A DNA stretch of 64,000 bases from Labilibaculum antarcticum (GTDB lineage Bacteria; Bacteroidota; Bacteroidia; Bacteroidales; Marinifilaceae). Below the pieces are notes generated by a model. It did no database searches and had not been told where the DNA came from. It saw nothing but the letters and a program-made list of their open reading frames with translations. The position numbers were made by a program, and so were the translations under genes. Positions 63,543 to 64,000 of this stretch are shown here, one piece after another (the stretch's first letter is position 1; each line of letters begins with the position of its first letter). The stretch lies in assembly GCF_002356295.1 (NCBI RefSeq), contig NZ_AP018042.1, positions 2,698,361 to 2,762,360 of the forward strand. The letters are read 5' to 3'.

Positions 63543-63884
63543 TTATAGATTAATAACCTTATCGGCATCAGCCTGAAGGGTTATGATATCAGGCATGCTT
63601 CCAACTGTTCCAACTTTTATTTGATCAGATAAGTTGAAATAATCCAAACAGGTTTTGCAGGCAAGAAGCTGTACTCCTTTTTTGCTGATATTTTGTAAAG
63701 CTTCCAAAGCAGGAGAGTTTTCACAGATTAACTTTACTCCTGCATTGTAAAAGACAATGATTTTTGGTGTTCTGCCATCAGCATCCAGTAGTTTAAAGTA
63801 ATTGGTAATTAATTTCAAACCCAATTCTTCGCTGCCGGTTCCCATTCCGTTCTGAGTAACCTGAATTAATGTATTTCGTTGCAT
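63543..63884 (-). CDS. DsrE-family protein, YedF C-terminal-domain type
   Basis: This 113-residue protein corresponds to the C-terminal DsrE-like domain of YedF, a sulfurtransferase-like protein linked to selenium metabolism. Family marks are LIQVTQNGMGTGSEELG at the start and LLACKTCLDYFNL with its two cysteines, followed by KVGTVGSMPDI. The TusA-like domain that usually precedes it in YedF is missing, so it is a stand-alone half. It lies 6 nt after the stop of the truncated gene at the window end, on the same strand, so an operon is likely. Confidence 0.85.
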   Translation of the reverse strand: MQRNTLIQVTQNGMGTGSEELGLKLITNYFKLLDADGRTPKIIVFYNAGVKLICENSPALEALQNISKKGVQLLACKTCLDYFNLSDQIKVGTVGSMPDIITLQADADKVINL

Positions 63885-63890
63885 ATGGTT

Positions 63891-64000
63891 TTATTTAACG
63901 CTAATGTAAGGTGCATCTGAATTTGTACGCTCTACCATTTTCCCAATCGGATTTAGATCGAAGCCTTCGCTTTTAGCCAAAGCAACAAACTCGTTGATGT
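63891..64000 (-). CDS. Truncated gene at the window edge, possibly selD
   Basis: Only the last 36 codons are present; the product ends in PIGKMVERTNSDAPYISVK. The context (YedF-like gene immediately downstream) and the PIGKMVE segment, similar in position to the C-terminus of selenophosphate synthase, suggest SelD. This is too little sequence to be certain. Confidence 0.4.
   Translation of the reverse strand, partial: INEFVALAKSEGFDLNPIGKMVERTNSDAPYISVK

Overview
The window is AT-rich, densely coding bacterial chromosome. It most likely comes from a member of the Bacteroidota, plausibly a marine anaerobe or facultative anaerobe of the Marinilabiliales/Marinifilaceae type; the genus is a guess. 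Supporting evidence: several promoters match the Bacteroidota pattern (TTTG about 19 nt upstream of TAnnTTTG, usually TATATTTG). SecD and SecF are fused. RibBA is bifunctional. There is a TIGR02757-family protein, a TonB-dependent receptor with an N-terminal carboxypeptidase-regulatory-like domain, and little sign of strong Shine-Dalgarno sites.

Region 1 (1-7.1 kb): the end of an NtrY-like sensor kinase, an MBL-fold hydrolase, an atypical LuxR-type regulator behind a YtfE/RIC-like di-iron protein, a TPR protein, and the GTPases Era and Der. Region 2 (7.3-11.2 kb): a complete riboflavin operon, ribD-ribE-ribBA-ribH, under an FMN riboswitch with a textbook terminator platform. Region 3 (11.3-28.5 kb): housekeeping genes including an RluB-type pseudouridine synthase with a long R/S/D-rich tail, a phosphoglucosamine/phosphomanno-mutase, malate dehydrogenase, a retropepsin-like protease, SecDF, TatA, a Ca/Na antiporter, a LolD-like ATPase, TrmN6, a saccharopine-dehydrogenase-like protein, MutS, and tRNA-Gly(GCC) and tRNA-Leu(UAA).

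Region 4 (28.9-52.5 kb) is the main accessory block. An H-NOX haem protein overlaps the gene for a large hybrid histidine kinase (minus strand). Divergent from it runs a 16-gene exopolysaccharide locus. The locus makes UDP-glucuronate and UDP-xylose (ugd, UDP-glucuronate decarboxylase) and carries its own signalling proteins (a REC-HisKA-HATPase protein and a lone receiver). Its initiating sugar-phosphate transferase has an N-terminal receiver-like domain. It continues with a half-length TolC-like protein, a Wzz/BY-kinase-like protein with a degraded kinase motif, a flippase, a nitroreductase-like protein, a pyruvyltransferase, a polymerase, a PRTase-HAD fusion and four glycosyltransferases. 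My inference is that nitric oxide or redox sensing controls matrix production; the sequence shows only the gene arrangement.

Region 5 (52.5-64 kb): a tight three-gene minus-strand operon coding for an AAA+-like ATPase with a long helical N-terminus and a winged-helix-like end, a small MscS-like channel and a CPA-type cation/proton antiporter. This is the best candidate here for an uncharacterised system. It is followed by a 5'-nucleotidase-like protein that has lost most metal ligands, a PagL-like lipid A deacylase, an OprC-like TonB-dependent copper receptor with a small Cys/Met/His protein, a roughly 400-nt array of short imperfect palindromes, and a YedF-like DsrE-family protein next to a truncated gene at the window edge.
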